Source: Geomonas subterranea (GTDB taxonomy: Bacteria; Desulfobacterota; Desulfuromonadia; Geobacterales; Geobacteraceae). Taken from it: a DNA stretch of 64,000 nucleotides. Shown piece by piece: positions 46,437 through 54,921 of the stretch; position 1 is the first letter of the stretch, and the number at the start of each line of letters is the position of its first letter. Made by a program: the position numbers and the translations under genes. Under the pieces are notes generated by a model. It searched no databases. It was not told the DNA's origin and was given only the letters and a program-made list of their open reading frames with translations. The stretch spans positions 3,464,501-3,528,500 of the forward strand of contig NZ_CP077683.1 in assembly GCF_019063845.1 (NCBI RefSeq), in the 5' to 3' direction.

Positions 46437-47489
46437 TTACTGACCCGGACCTATTTCGATCAGCGCCTGCACGGTGCGCTCCATCTCTTCTCTGGTGCCG
46501 ATGGTGATGCGCAGGCCGTGACGCAGCTTCGGGTCGGTGAAGTGCCGCACCAGGATCTTGCGGTCGTACAGCCCCTGGTAGACGCGGGTGCCGTCCCGGT
46601 CGGGAGGGGTGGCGAAGACGTAGTTGCCGCTGGAGGGGATGACGTGGTAGCCGATCTCCAGCAGTCGCTGGGTGAACCAGGCACGGGTCTCCTTGATCTT
46701 GGCCACGCACTCCAGGAAGTAGCCCTGATCGTGAAGCGCGGCGGTGGCGGCGGCCTGCGCCAGGCGGTCCAGGTTGTAGTGGTCGCGGATCTTGTTGAGA
46801 GCGGCGATCACCTCCGGGCGAGCGATGGCGAGGCCGAGCCTCATGCCCGCCAGGGAGTAGCTCTTGGAGAAGGTGCGGGTCACCACCACGTTTTCGTAGG
46901 AGCGCACCAGTTCCAGCGAGTTCTCCTCCGCGAAGTCCACGTATGCCTCGTCCACCACCAGCATTCCGGAAATGCGCCCGGCGAGGTCGGCGATGTAGTT
47001 TTGGCTGAAGGTGAAGCCTAACGGAGCGTTCGGGTTGGTGAGGAAAAGGAGCTTGCCGTCGTAGCGCTCCGGGATCCCTTCCGGCTCGAAGGCCTCGGTG
47101 AGGCCGAAGGTGCGCACCTTGGCACCCTGGACTTCGGCCAGTGTGCCGTAGTAGGAGTACGAGGGATGGATGTAGGCGATCTCCTCCCCCTCGCCGGCGA
47201 AGGCGCGGATCAGGTTGTTGAGCACCTCGTCCGAGCCGTTGGCCATGATGATCCAGGAGGGATCGAAACCGTACAGCTTTCCGGCCTCCTCGCGCGCCAG
47301 ACGGCTGGCAGCGTCGGGATACCGGCGCAGCCCCTCGCCGACCTCCGTGCCGATGGCCTCGATCACCTGCGGGGACGGCGGATACGGGTTTTCGTTGGTG
47401 TTCAGCTTGATGTAGGAGGCGACGTCTTCGGGCTGGAAGCCCGGGACGTAGCCGGCCATCTCTGCGATGTTTTGCCGCAGGGCGATCAT
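46437..47489 (-). CDS. hisC: Histidinol-phosphate aminotransferase
   Basis: 350 residues, PLP-dependent class II aminotransferase. It converts imidazole-acetol phosphate to histidinol phosphate in histidine synthesis. [51 protein letters not shown] and the lysine-containing [14 protein letters not shown] are diagnostic. AAAGGAGTTGCC precedes ATG 47489. It lies 72 bases downstream of mqnC in the same orientation; no other his genes are in the window. Confidence 0.94.
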   Translation of the reverse strand: MIALRQNIAEMAGYVPGFQPEDVASYIKLNTNENPYPPSPQVIEAIGTEVGEGLRRYPDAASRLAREEAGKLYGFDPSWIIMANGSDEVLNNLIRAFAGEGEEIAYIHPSYSYYGTLAEVQGAKVRTFGLTEAFEPEGIPERYDGKLLFLTNPNAPLGFTFSQNYIADLAGRISGMLVVDEAYVDFAEENSLELVRSYENVVVTRTFSKSYSLAGMRLGLAIARPEVIAALNKIRDHYNLDRLAQAAATAALHDQGYFLECVAKIKETRAWFTQRLLEIGYHVIPSSGNYVFATPPDRDGTRVYQGLYDRKILVRHFTDPKLRHGLRITIGTREEMERTVQALIEIGPGQ

Positions 47490-47560
47490 GGCAACTCCTT
47501 TGCTGGGATTCGATCTGTGACTATAACCGGAATTCAATGAGAAAGTCAAAGGGGCAGCCT

Positions 47561-48625
47561 CTAATACCGCTCCAGTTCCCGGTAGAGGGTGGTGCGGCGG
47601 ACCGGCGTAAACCCCGCCCCCTTAATGAGGTCGATCATCTGCTGCTGCGAAATGCGGAAGCGACATCCCGCCGCCGCCACCACGTTTTCTTCCAGCATGG
47701 TGCCACCCACGTCGTTGGCTCCGAAGAAGAGCGCGACCTGCGCCATCTTCGCCCCTTGCGTCACCCAACTTGCCTGGATGTTGGGGATGTTGCGCAGCAC
47801 GATGCGGGACAGGGCCAGGACCTTGAGGTATTCGACGCCGCTCGCGGTTTCCCCGCCCAGTTCCGTGTTGCCGGGCTGGTAGGTCCAGGGGATGAAGGCG
47901 GTGAAGCTTCCCCCCTGCGCCTGGAGTTCGCGCACCCGGAACAGGTGCTCGACCACGTCCTCGATCCGCTCCTTGCTGCCGAACATCATGGTCGCGGTGG
48001 TGGGCATACCCAGTTTCGCAGCCTCGCGCATGACGGTCGCCCATCCCTGCCAGCCGATCTTCTTCGGCGAGATCTCGGCACGCACGCTGTCCACCAGAAT
48101 CTCCGCTCCGCCCCCCGGGACCGAGTCGAGCCCCGCCTCCTTGAGACGCTTGAGGGTCTCCGGTATGGAGAGCCCCGAGAGTTTGGCGGTATGGGTGATC
48201 TCCGCCGGCGACAGGGAATGGTTCTGGACACTCGGGAAGCGGCTCTTGATCTCGCGGAACAGCGTGTCGAAGTAGGTGATGTCGAGCGACGGGTGCAGCC
48301 CCCCCTGCATCAGGAGCTGAGTCCCTCCCTGGTCGACCAGTTCCTGGATTTTGGCCATGATCTGGTCGTTGGGGAGCAGATAGGCGTCCTCGGCATCGGG
48401 ATTTCTATAGAACGCGCAGAACTTGCACTGGGACTCGCAGACGTTGGTGTAGTTGACGTTGCGGTCCACGACGAAGCTGACGCAGCCGTCGGGGTGCATG
48501 CCGCGGCGGATGGAGTCGGCGATGCGGCCGACGGCAAGAAGATCCCCCTCGGTCAGGCACCAGAGCGCCTCCTCGAAGGTGATGTCGGCGCCGGCGGCGA
48601 CTTTTTCGGTGATGGTGTTGAGCAT
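47561..48625 (-). CDS. mqnC: Cyclic dehypoxanthinyl futalosine synthase
   Basis: 354 residues, radical SAM enzyme. It cyclises dehypoxanthine futalosine in the futalosine menaquinone route. The [12 protein letters not shown] cluster motif (CxxxCxxC) binds the Fe-S cluster and [39 protein letters not shown], and [15 protein letters not shown] fit MqnC. It stands downstream of mqnE, which shares the same fold, and 90 bases separate them. Confidence 0.93.
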   Translation of the reverse strand: MLNTITEKVAAGADITFEEALWCLTEGDLLAVGRIADSIRRGMHPDGCVSFVVDRNVNYTNVCESQCKFCAFYRNPDAEDAYLLPNDQIMAKIQELVDQGGTQLLMQGGLHPSLDITYFDTLFREIKSRFPSVQNHSLSPAEITHTAKLSGLSIPETLKRLKEAGLDSVPGGGAEILVDSVRAEISPKKIGWQGWATVMREAAKLGMPTTATMMFGSKERIEDVVEHLFRVRELQAQGGSFTAFIPWTYQPGNTELGGETASGVEYLKVLALSRIVLRNIPNIQASWVTQGAKMAQVALFFGANDVGGTMLEENVVAAAGCRFRISQQQMIDLIKGAGFTPVRRTTLYRELERY

Positions 48626-48715
48626 GATGAACCTGCGGCTTTCTTTGGCTAAAGGGCGACGGGGGTACCCGGTCTGCCCAATGGACCTTGTGGACCCGGT
48701 GGACGGGGGGCGGAA

Positions 48716-49792
48716 TCAATAAACCTTGAGCTCGCGGTAGAGGGTGTCGCGCTCGACCGGGACGCGGCCGGCCTTGCGGATCATGGAAACGATGCCGTCG
48801 CGGCTCATTGCCTGCGGGGTGTCGGCGCCGGCTTCATGACCGATACGTTCCTCGACCACGGTGCCGTCCAGATCGTTCACGCCGAAGCAGAGCGACACCT
48901 GGGCAATCTTCTCGCCCAACATGACCCAGTAGGCCTTGACGTTGGCGAAGTTGTCCAGATAGATGCGGCCGACGGCTAAAGTGCGCAAGTCGTCGACGCC
49001 GCTGGTGCCGCTGCCGCCGATCTTCAGCTGGGAATGCTCGGGCTGGAAGGCGAGCGGGATGAAGACCTGGAACCCGCCCGTCCTGTCCTGCAGCTCCCGC
49101 AGCTGGCGCATGTGGTCGACCCGGTCCTCGACGCTCTCCAGGTGCCCGTAGAGCATGGTCGCGTTCGACTTCAGCCCGGCGTGGTGCACCTGCTCCATGA
49201 TGGCAAGCCACTGCGCGCCGCTGATCTTCTCCGGGCAGAGCTGGTTGCGGATCTCCGGGGCGAAGATCTCGGCGCCCCCTCCGGGGAGCGACCCGAGGCC
49301 CGCCTCCTTCAGCTTCTCCAGTGTCTGCGGTATGGAAAGCGCGGCGAGCTCCGCCAGGTAGGCGATCTCCACCGCGGTGAACGCCTTCACGTGCAGCTCC
49401 GGGGAGACCGACTTGATGGTGCCGAGGAGTTCCAGGTAGAACTCGAAGGGAAGGTCGGGGTGCAGCCCGCCCACCACGTGGATCTCGGTGGCGCCCTGCT
49501 GGAGCGCCTCCTCGGCGCGGGCGCGCACCTCGTCGAGCGACATCAGGTAGGCGCCTGCCTCGCCGGGCCTGCGGAAGAAGGCGCAGAAGCGGCAACGGTT
49601 GACACAGATGTTGGTGTGGTTGATGTGGCGGTTGACGTTGAAGAAGACCTTGCGGCCGTTACGCCGCTCGTTCACCGCCTGGGCCAGCTCGCCCAGCTCC
49701 AGGAGGTTCGGGTGCCGGAACAAAAGGAGCGCTTCGGCTTCGCCGATGCGCCCCCCGGAGAGGACGTGATCTTTTATGGCTGCAAATGTCAT
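48716..49792 (-). CDS. mqnE: Aminofutalosine synthase (radical SAM)
   Basis: 358 residues, joins SAM to 3-(1-carboxyvinyl)oxybenzoate to give aminofutalosine. CVNRCRFCAFFRRPGEAGAY is the CxxxCxxC cluster. LHVKAFTAVEIAYLAELAAL, GLGSLPGGGAEIFAPEIR and PLAFQPEHSQLK match the MqnE/MqnC group; position in the cluster and sequence differences from mqnC favour MqnE. It is followed by mqnC. Confidence 0.92.
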   Translation of the reverse strand: MTFAAIKDHVLSGGRIGEAEALLLFRHPNLLELGELAQAVNERRNGRKVFFNVNRHINHTNICVNRCRFCAFFRRPGEAGAYLMSLDEVRARAEEALQQGATEIHVVGGLHPDLPFEFYLELLGTIKSVSPELHVKAFTAVEIAYLAELAALSIPQTLEKLKEAGLGSLPGGGAEIFAPEIRNQLCPEKISGAQWLAIMEQVHHAGLKSNATMLYGHLESVEDRVDHMRQLRELQDRTGGFQVFIPLAFQPEHSQLKIGGSGTSGVDDLRTLAVGRIYLDNFANVKAYWVMLGEKIAQVSLCFGVNDLDGTVVEERIGHEAGADTPQAMSRDGIVSMIRKAGRVPVERDTLYRELKVY

Positions 49793-49861
49793 TGCTGGTT
49801 CTTTTTCCTTTCTTTGTCGGACGAGTCTGACTGGCGGCGGACGGCGGAGGCCGGTCGCAGG

Positions 49862-50467
49862 TTACTCGCCGCCCCAGCGCCGGAACAGACTATGCTCTAC
49901 CTGCACGCTGTCCAGCACCTTGCCGACCACGAAGTCCACCAGGTCCTCCATGCTCTGCGGCTGGTGGTAGAAGCCGGGCATTGCGGGTACCACCCTCACC
50001 CCGAGCCGGGACAACTTCAGCATGTGCTCCAGGTGGATGGCGTTCAACGGGGTCTCCCGCGGCACCAGCACCAGGGGGCGCGCCTCCTTGAGCATGACGT
50101 CCGCGGCCCGCTCCAGGAGATTGCCGGCGTTGCCGCTACTGATGCGGGACAGGGTCCCCATCGAACAGGGCACCACCAGCATGGCGTCAGGGGCCGACGA
50201 ACCGCTGGCGATGGGGGCGAAGAGGTCGTCGCAGGCGTAGTACCGAAGCTCGCCCAGACTCCCCACCCTCTGCCGCAGTTGCTCCTGTACCACTTGAGCC
50301 GCGCCGCCCCACTCCAAACCGCACTCCTCACGCAACACAGCAAACCCCGCCTCCGTGATCAGCACGCTGACGCGCGCCGCCGAGCGGAGCAGTTCCTCGA
50401 TCAGCCTGAGCGCGTAGATACTGCCGGAAGCCCCGGTTATGGCGACGACGAAATGGCGCTGCTTCAC
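49862..50467 (-). CDS. ubiX: Flavin prenyltransferase UbiX-like
   Basis: 201 residues. Makes the prenylated FMN cofactor needed by UbiD-type decarboxylases. RHFVVAITGASGSIYALRLIEELL is the FMN-binding start, and VPCSMGTLSRISSGNAGNLLERAADVMLKEARPLVLVPRETPLN is the family signature. The start is GTG 50467; its codon overlaps the end of the upstream prenyltransferase gene (stop at 50464), showing tight coupling. It would supply cofactor to the UbiD-like enzyme two genes upstream. Confidence 0.93.
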   Translation of the reverse strand: MKQRHFVVAITGASGSIYALRLIEELLRSAARVSVLITEAGFAVLREECGLEWGGAAQVVQEQLRQRVGSLGELRYYACDDLFAPIASGSSAPDAMLVVPCSMGTLSRISSGNAGNLLERAADVMLKEARPLVLVPRETPLNAIHLEHMLKLSRLGVRVVPAMPGFYHQPQSMEDLVDFVVGKVLDSVQVEHSLFRRWGGE

Positions 50468-51357
50468 ATCGCCCCCGCTGTCAGGGTATCCAGCAGCGTG
50501 GCTACGAAGAGGGTCACGCTGATGTAACCGTTCATGTTGAAGAAGGCGGCGTCGAGGCAGTCGAGGTTGCCGCCGCGCAGCAGGTGATGCTCGTAAAGAA
50601 GCATCGCGCAGGTGGCGACCAGGCCGGCCAGAAAAAAGGTTCCGAGGCCAAGCTGCAGATAGAGGCCCAGCAGGAAGAGACAGGAAAGGACGTGGAAGAT
50701 GCGCGAGGTCCAAAGCGAACCCGTTACCCCGAGCTTCGCGGGAATGGAGTGCAGGCCGCTTTGGCGGTCAAAGTCCATGTCCTGCAGTGCGTAGAGGATG
50801 TCGAAGCCGGCAACCCAGAAGAGAACGGCGAAGGCGAGGAGAAAGGCCGGGAGTTCGGCGCTGCCGCGAATGGCGATCCAGGCGCCCAGCGGCGCACCGG
50901 CCAGGCAGATCCCCAACACTACGTGTGCCAACGCCGTGAAACGCTTGCAATAGGAGTAAAGGAAGATGAACCCCAGCGCCACCGGCGACAGGTAGAGGCA
51001 AAGCGGGTTCAGCATCCGCGCCGCAAAGAGCATGAGCAGCACGGACAACGCGATGAAAAAGGTGACCGAACCGCGCCCGAGCAGTCCTGCCGGGATCGCA
51101 CGCCCGGCGGTGCGCGGATTGCGGCCGTCGATGTCGGCGTCGATCACCCGGTTAAGCCCCATGGCAGCGGTGCGCGCCCCCACCATGGCCAGCACGATCC
51201 ACCCCGCCTGCGCCAGCGTGGGGAGCCCCTTCGCCGCCAGCACGGCGCCGGTGAAGGCGAACGGAAGCGCAAAAATGGTGTGGCTGAACTTTATCATCTC
51301 CAGGAATACCTTGATCCTGGCGTACATCGTCATCTCGACTCCTGCCTGACTGCTCAT
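50464..51357 (-). CDS. mqnP: UbiA-family prenyltransferase (menaquinone, MqnP-type)
   Basis: 297 residues, polytopic membrane protein with about eight TM helices. It attaches the isoprenoid chain to the aromatic ring. The first prenyl-diphosphate motif NRVIDADIDGRNPRTAGRAIPAG and second DMDFDRQSGLHSIPAKLG (both Asp-rich) are intact. In the futalosine route this position is taken by MqnP acting on 1,4-dihydroxy-6-naphthoate; 4-hydroxybenzoate specificity cannot be excluded from sequence alone. AAAGGAACTC precedes ATG 51357. Confidence 0.9.
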   Translation of the reverse strand: MSSQAGVEMTMYARIKVFLEMIKFSHTIFALPFAFTGAVLAAKGLPTLAQAGWIVLAMVGARTAAMGLNRVIDADIDGRNPRTAGRAIPAGLLGRGSVTFFIALSVLLMLFAARMLNPLCLYLSPVALGFIFLYSYCKRFTALAHVVLGICLAGAPLGAWIAIRGSAELPAFLLAFAVLFWVAGFDILYALQDMDFDRQSGLHSIPAKLGVTGSLWTSRIFHVLSCLFLLGLYLQLGLGTFFLAGLVATCAMLLYEHHLLRGGNLDCLDAAFFNMNGYISVTLFVATLLDTLTAGAM

Positions 51358-51379
51358 GAGTTCCTTTCCCGCCCCTAGC

Positions 51380-52726
51380 TCAGTGAAAGCCGTACTCCCG
51401 CCATCTCCGCTCAACCTGGGCACTAACCGATGCATCCGGTTGCAACAATTGCTTTTGCTCCCCGCCTTCTTCCGGGAACTTACCGGTGGCGTCGACTCCG
51501 AGGCAGCCGTCCGGCGTCACCACCAGGTCCGCCGGGAAACGGACCGCATTCAGCGCCTGCCAAAACCCGTGCGCCAGGGTAAGTCCTTCCCGGGTCTCAT
51601 CCACGACCACCAGGAGCTTGCCGCGTTTCAGCCATCCCTCGCCACGCAAGGACTCCAGCACCCGGCGTCCCTGTCCGGCCGTCTTCTTCTCGATGGAGAT
51701 GACGGCACAACCGTGAAAGATCCCCTCCACCGGCATGACCAGGTCGACGATCTCGGGGCATTGCCGGCGCAGCAGCGGCAGCAGCAGCCGCTCGGCAGCC
51801 TTGGCCAGGTAGCAATCTTCCATGGGCGGCGGGCCCACCACCGTCGCCGGACAGATGGGATCTTTCCTTCGGGTGACGCAAGTGACCCGAACCAGGGGCA
51901 CCTCTTCGCCGGGATCGTAGCTCCCGGTGTGGTTGCCGAAAGCGCCCTCGTAGCGGGTGGCGCCGGGATCGATCACGCCCTCGATGACCAGCTCCGCTTC
52001 AGCCGGCACCTGCAGTGCCGACCCGAGTGAAGGGACCATGGCGACCGGGGTCCCGTTGAGGTATCCGGCGAAGGAGACCTCGTCCAACCGTTCCGGCAAA
52101 GGGAGCATCGCGGCCAGCGTCAGCGCGGGCGCGGCGCCAACGGCGATGGCCACGGGCATCGGCAATCCTGCCGCCAGATACTTACTGTGATGGGCAAAGC
52201 CGCCGCTGCCTTGTTTCCAGCGGATCCCCACGCAGCCGTCGTCGAAGATCCGGACCCGGTACATGCCGCAGTTGACGAGACTTGTCTCGGGGTCCCGGGT
52301 GAACACCAGGGGGAGCGTGATGAAGCGCCCGCCGTCATCGGGCCAACTCTTCAGGAAAGGGTATCGTCCCAGGTCCGGATGCCGCTCGATCACCTCCTGA
52401 CAGGGTGCCTGCCCCACGAGGATCGGCGCCGGCGCGCTCTCGGGTGCAGCGAGGAGCCGTTCCATCTTGCCCGACAGCAGGGAAAGGTGTTCGACCTGGA
52501 GCGCAAGCGCCATACGGGAAGGGGAGCCGAAGAGGTTGGTTGCCACAGGGTGGGAACTTCCCTTGACGTTTTGGAAGAGAAGGGCCTTGCCGCCACCGGG
52601 GAGCTTGCTCTGCCGGTCGGTGATGCAGGAGATTTCCAGTTCGGAATCCACCTCCGCATCCACCCGATGCAGCTCACCTGCGGTGTCCAGCACGGCGAGA
52701 AAGTCTCGTAAGTCCCTGATGGCCAT
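51380..52726 (-). CDS. mqnL: UbiD-family decarboxylase (MqnL-type)
   Basis: 448 residues, prenyl-FMN and metal dependent. MAIRDLRDFLAVLDTAGELHRVDAEVDSELEISCITDR, ALLFQNVKGSSHPVATNLFGS, the central FEGAFGNHTGSYDPGE (reading YEGAFGNHTG) and the C-terminal acidic stretch fit the UbiD family. In this cluster it would remove the carboxyl group after prenylation. GGAG lies five bases before ATG 52726. First gene of the mqnL-mqnP-ubiX-mqnE-mqnC run. Confidence 0.92.
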   Translation of the reverse strand: MAIRDLRDFLAVLDTAGELHRVDAEVDSELEISCITDRQSKLPGGGKALLFQNVKGSSHPVATNLFGSPSRMALALQVEHLSLLSGKMERLLAAPESAPAPILVGQAPCQEVIERHPDLGRYPFLKSWPDDGGRFITLPLVFTRDPETSLVNCGMYRVRIFDDGCVGIRWKQGSGGFAHHSKYLAAGLPMPVAIAVGAAPALTLAAMLPLPERLDEVSFAGYLNGTPVAMVPSLGSALQVPAEAELVIEGVIDPGATRYEGAFGNHTGSYDPGEEVPLVRVTCVTRRKDPICPATVVGPPPMEDCYLAKAAERLLLPLLRRQCPEIVDLVMPVEGIFHGCAVISIEKKTAGQGRRVLESLRGEGWLKRGKLLVVVDETREGLTLAHGFWQALNAVRFPADLVVTPDGCLGVDATGKFPEEGGEQKQLLQPDASVSAQVERRWREYGFH

Positions 52727-53070
52727 GCACACTCCGCAAATAACCTGAAGAGAAAGTTTTTAGCACTTCCACCAGGGGATGACAATGATTTTCTTCCCCC
52801 TTCTTCTCCACGAAGGACATCGAGAGAAGCGGCGCCGAGGCGCGAGCCTTCAAGAATGCAGTGGCCGGTGTTAGTGGCACAACCATACCCCAGGGGGGAG
52901 AGCCGCCAGCGGTAACGGGGCGCCAGCAGGATTACGCATCCCAGGCAGTCAACCGACAGTTGCGGCTGGATACGGGTGACGGTGGTGCCGCCAGCTCCCC
53001 GTGATTTCAACGTATTGGCAGGGACAGAGATCGGAAAGGGAATATTTTAAAGAAGAATACTTCTTATTGC
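52727..53070. other. Intergenic region upstream of mqnL
   Basis: About 400 bases before tRNA-Pro with no gene I recognise. A minus-strand open frame enters it and runs into mqnL, but it has no ribosome site and no recognisable content. The mqnL promoter must lie here; no operator was found. Confidence 0.4.
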
Positions 53071-53100
53071 TTGACAATCAGCGATCAATGCTGATATATC
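53071..53100 (+). promoter_or_regulatory. Promoter of tRNA-Pro
   Basis: TTGACA (53071-53076), then TATATC at 53095-53100 (18-base spacer). A start point near 53107 puts the tRNA about 28 bases downstream. Confidence 0.8.
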
Positions 53101-53134
53101 TCTCCTCCTGATTGACCCGTCAGAGTTTCAAAGC

Positions 53135-53211
53135 CGGAATGTAGCGCAGCCTGGTAGCGCACCTGCTTCGGGAGCAGGGGGTCGGAGGTTCGAATCCTCT
53201 CATTCCGACCA
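53135..53211 (+). tRNA. tRNA-Pro (anticodon CGG)
   Basis: Complete cloverleaf of 77 nt. Acceptor CGGAATG pairs with CATTCCG followed by an encoded CCA (ACCA). The anticodon stem CCTGC/GCAGG encloses the loop TTCGGGA, whose central triplet is CGG. The T arm is GGAGG-TTCGAAT-CCTCT. Reads the CCG codon. Confidence 0.97.
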
Positions 53212-53220
53212 TTATTTAGA

Positions 53221-53252
53221 AAAGGCCCTTGGCATCAGCCAAGGGCCTTTTT
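53221..53252 (+). terminator. Terminator after tRNA-Pro
   Basis: Perfect 13-bp stem AAAGGCCCTTGGC / GCCAAGGGCCTTT, loop ATCA, then T residues. Near-identical hairpins recur at 53731-53767 and 63794-63823. Confidence 0.93.
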
Positions 53253-53322
53253 CGTTGCCGCTCCTCCACGGGAACAACTCGCCACCCCCCCCACCTCCAG
53301 CTCCCGCGCGCAGCTCCACAGG

Positions 53323-53655
53323 TCACTTTTCTATTTTCGCGATCGACTCCCTGATTATCTCAGGTGAGATGCTCGCCTCCCCCATGTATGGGCGGTCCAT
53401 GACCGCTATCAGGACCAGTACCAGGGCCGTCAGACCGGCAAGCCCAGCGGCGAGAACCTGGTACCATCGCTTGTGCAGGCCGAAAAGGAACGTGAAGGTG
53501 GATGAAACCGACTATATCGTTGTGTTCGCGCCTGAACTCGGTGGGGTGCACGCGGTAGATGACCTCGTTGCCGACGACGGCCAAAAGCACGAAGACGGCG
53601 ACGATGATGGAGCCTCCAAGCCAGGTGGGGATGGTGTCCTGCTACCCTCCGATCT
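53323..53655 (-). pseudogene. DUF4239-like membrane protein, internally deleted remnant
   Basis: Two pieces of one protein in different frames. The upstream part reads IPTWLGGSIIVAVFVLLAVV-like TM sequence then EFRREHNDIVGF. After a short junction the other frame gives YQVLAAGLAGLTALVLVL (TM), DRPYMGEASISPE and a stop at 53323. That matches the N-terminal and C-terminal ends of DUF4239 (bestrophin-like) proteins, with the middle missing. No start codon remains: an in-frame TAG lies just upstream of the first piece. Family assignment is from memory of such proteins. Confidence 0.6.
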
Positions 53656-53730
53656 CCATTTACAAAGAGAAAATACTAAACAAATGTTGCCGACTAAGAC
53701 TTGACTGAGTGAATAGGGGAACCGTCTCCC

Positions 53731-53767
53731 AACAACGAAGGCCCTTGGCAATCGCCAAAGGCCCTCG
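53731..53767 (-). terminator. Terminator of the lipoprotein gene
   Basis: Imperfect stem AACAACGAAGGCCCTTGGC / GCCAAAGGCCCTCGTTGTT (two mismatches) lies 65 bases beyond the stop of the minus-strand gene at 53832. No strong U-tract, so a weaker call. Confidence 0.6.
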
Positions 53768-53831
53768 TTGTTCATGCTGTACCTTCACGTTGAGCCCGCA
53801 GAAAGGAAGGGGCCCTAGACAATTCCGAAAT

Positions 53832-54212
53832 TCAACGGTGCTCGTTGTGCTCCGGGAAAAGTTGCACCTGCAGCTCGGTCTGATCGAGGTCCCAGGCACC
53901 GGCACCCATGATGCCGATGGCAGGAACAAGGAACACGGCAGCACCTACGACGTCCAATTTCCCGGTGCCGTTCAAGTGGTGGTCGATCAACCTGGTGTAG
54001 GGTTCGAACCCTTTTTTCTCCGCCTCGACCTCGATCGTCTTGTTACGGAGCACCTCGAGGGTGGCGGGGCAATTGTATCTGTTCCCGTTGACCCTGAGGA
54101 GTGTGCCCTTTTCATTGCACGTGATGTTCAGGGTCTGTGTTTCGGACCTGAATACGGAGCATCCCGTAGTGAAAAGCATCAACAACGAGACCATAAAAAG
54201 GCATCTGTGCAA
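53832..54212 (-). CDS. Lipoprotein with PEGA-like segment
   Basis: 126 residues. A signal peptide ending in the lipobox FTTGC anchors it in the envelope. The mature part (NITCNEKGTLLRVNGNRYNCPATLEVLRNKTIEVEAEKKGFEPY) resembles a PEGA surface module, and a hydrophobic Gly/Ala-rich stretch (VVGAAVFLVPAIGIMGAGAW) near the C terminus looks like a membrane-associated or PEGA-lipoprotein tail. The start is TTG 54212, four bases after GGAGGAACTT; ATG 54236 would be the alternative. Function unknown; it lies in the decayed patch near tRNA-Pro. Confidence 0.7.
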   Translation of the reverse strand: MHRCLFMVSLLMLFTTGCSVFRSETQTLNITCNEKGTLLRVNGNRYNCPATLEVLRNKTIEVEAEKKGFEPYTRLIDHHLNGTGKLDVVGAAVFLVPAIGIMGAGAWDLDQTELQVQLFPEHNEHR

Positions 54213-54276
54213 AAGTTCCTCCTGCTGACATCCCATGAAAAATTTTCCATTGAATACATCTGCATTGCACTATATG

Positions 54277-54564
54277 TCAAGAACAAGATGGGCCGTAGGG
54301 ACCGGCAAGGTGCATGAGGGGACGCAGGTGCATGAGTGCATGAGGGGACGGCATGAGGGGACGCAGGCGGCATGAGGGGCAGGTAACATACGTAACATAT
54401 TTATCTTCGACCTCCTGATCTTTCTCATGTTGGGCACGTTCAATGGCTCTCAGCACTGCAACATGAGACCGTCCTGTCATACGCCCCAGATCAGTTACCT
54501 CGCCCCTGCAGGCGCCGAAAAGTCCCCTGGACTTGATCGGGCATTTACACAAAATCCTGTACAC
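54277..54564 (-). CDS. Doubtful small frame with HTH-like stretch, ends in repeats
   Basis: 95 residues. The segment GEVTDLGRMTGRSHVAVLRAI looks like a helix-turn-helix, similar in layout to the C-terminal helices of REP-associated (RAYT) transposases. The last 30 residues only translate the degenerate repeats at 54310-54382. No ribosome site is evident. I read it as a possible transposase remnant. Confidence 0.3.
   Translation of the reverse strand: MYRILCKCPIKSRGLFGACRGEVTDLGRMTGRSHVAVLRAIERAQHEKDQEVEDKYVTYVTCPSCRLRPLMPSPHALMHLRPLMHLAGPYGPSCS
54310..54382. repeat. Degenerate GCATGAGGGGACGCAG repeats
   Basis: Four imperfect units of GCATGAGGGGACG(CAG) with spacers GT, TGAGT and GCG. Could be a transposase-recognised end or a small slippage-made array. 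Confidence 0.75.
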
Positions 54565-54607
54565 ATCTACCCCTGGAGTTAATCAAAATAAAAAGTTACA
54601 AAATTTA

Positions 54608-54806
54608 TGCAAGTGAGGAGGAGGGTTGACCAACTTAAGACAAAAGTTAACCAACTTAGGGTAAAAGTTGTGCAAGTTAGGACAAGAGCTGCCCAACCTA
54701 GGGCAAGGGTTGGGCAAATCAGGAGAAGAGTTCACCAACTCAGGTCGAGAGTTATGCAAAATAAGACAAAAGATGCCCAAATTCGGAGAAAAGTCATGCA
54801 ATTTTT
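54608..54806. repeat. 21-bp tandem repeat (about 9.5 copies)
   Basis: Period of exactly 21 bases. Units follow AA-C/G-TTAGGACAAGAGTTGCCC with divergence between copies (for example AAGTTAGGACAAGAGCTGCC and AACCTAGGGCAAGGGTTGGG). The frame is open on both strands: + strand gives heptads of the type QLRxKV-x, the minus strand gives heptads of the type P-x-L-x-N. No convincing start site on either strand (ATG 54607 has no ribosome site). Confidence 0.9.
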
Positions 54807-54869
54807 GGGGAAACTTCCGATACTTCGAGGGGGACTTGTGAGGGGAGGGAGAAGTCGCGTGAAATGGAA

Positions 54870-54906
54870 GGCCACCACGTCGAAATGTGAGTTCCGCGTG
54901 GTGGCC
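54870..54906 (-). terminator. Hairpin / probable terminator of the FnIII-like gene
   Basis: A perfect 10-bp stem GGCCACCACG / CGTGGTGGCC with an internal loop of 17 bases, followed on the minus strand by TTCCATTTC. Confidence 0.6.
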
Positions 54907-54921
54907 ATGGTGTGAAGGGAT

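Noticed and set aside
52390..53010. A minus-strand frame running from upstream of mqnL into it
   Set aside because: Different frame from mqnL, no ribosome site; mqnL itself begins at 52726 with GGAG.
54608..54806. CRISPR array at the 21-bp repeats
   Set aside because: Contiguous units without spacers; a tandem repeat, not a CRISPR. No CRISPR or cas gene was seen in the window.
54607..54915. A 102-residue coding gene over the minisatellite
   Set aside because: No ribosome site, translation is repeat-dictated and the opposite strand is equally open; kept as a repeat with a finding.
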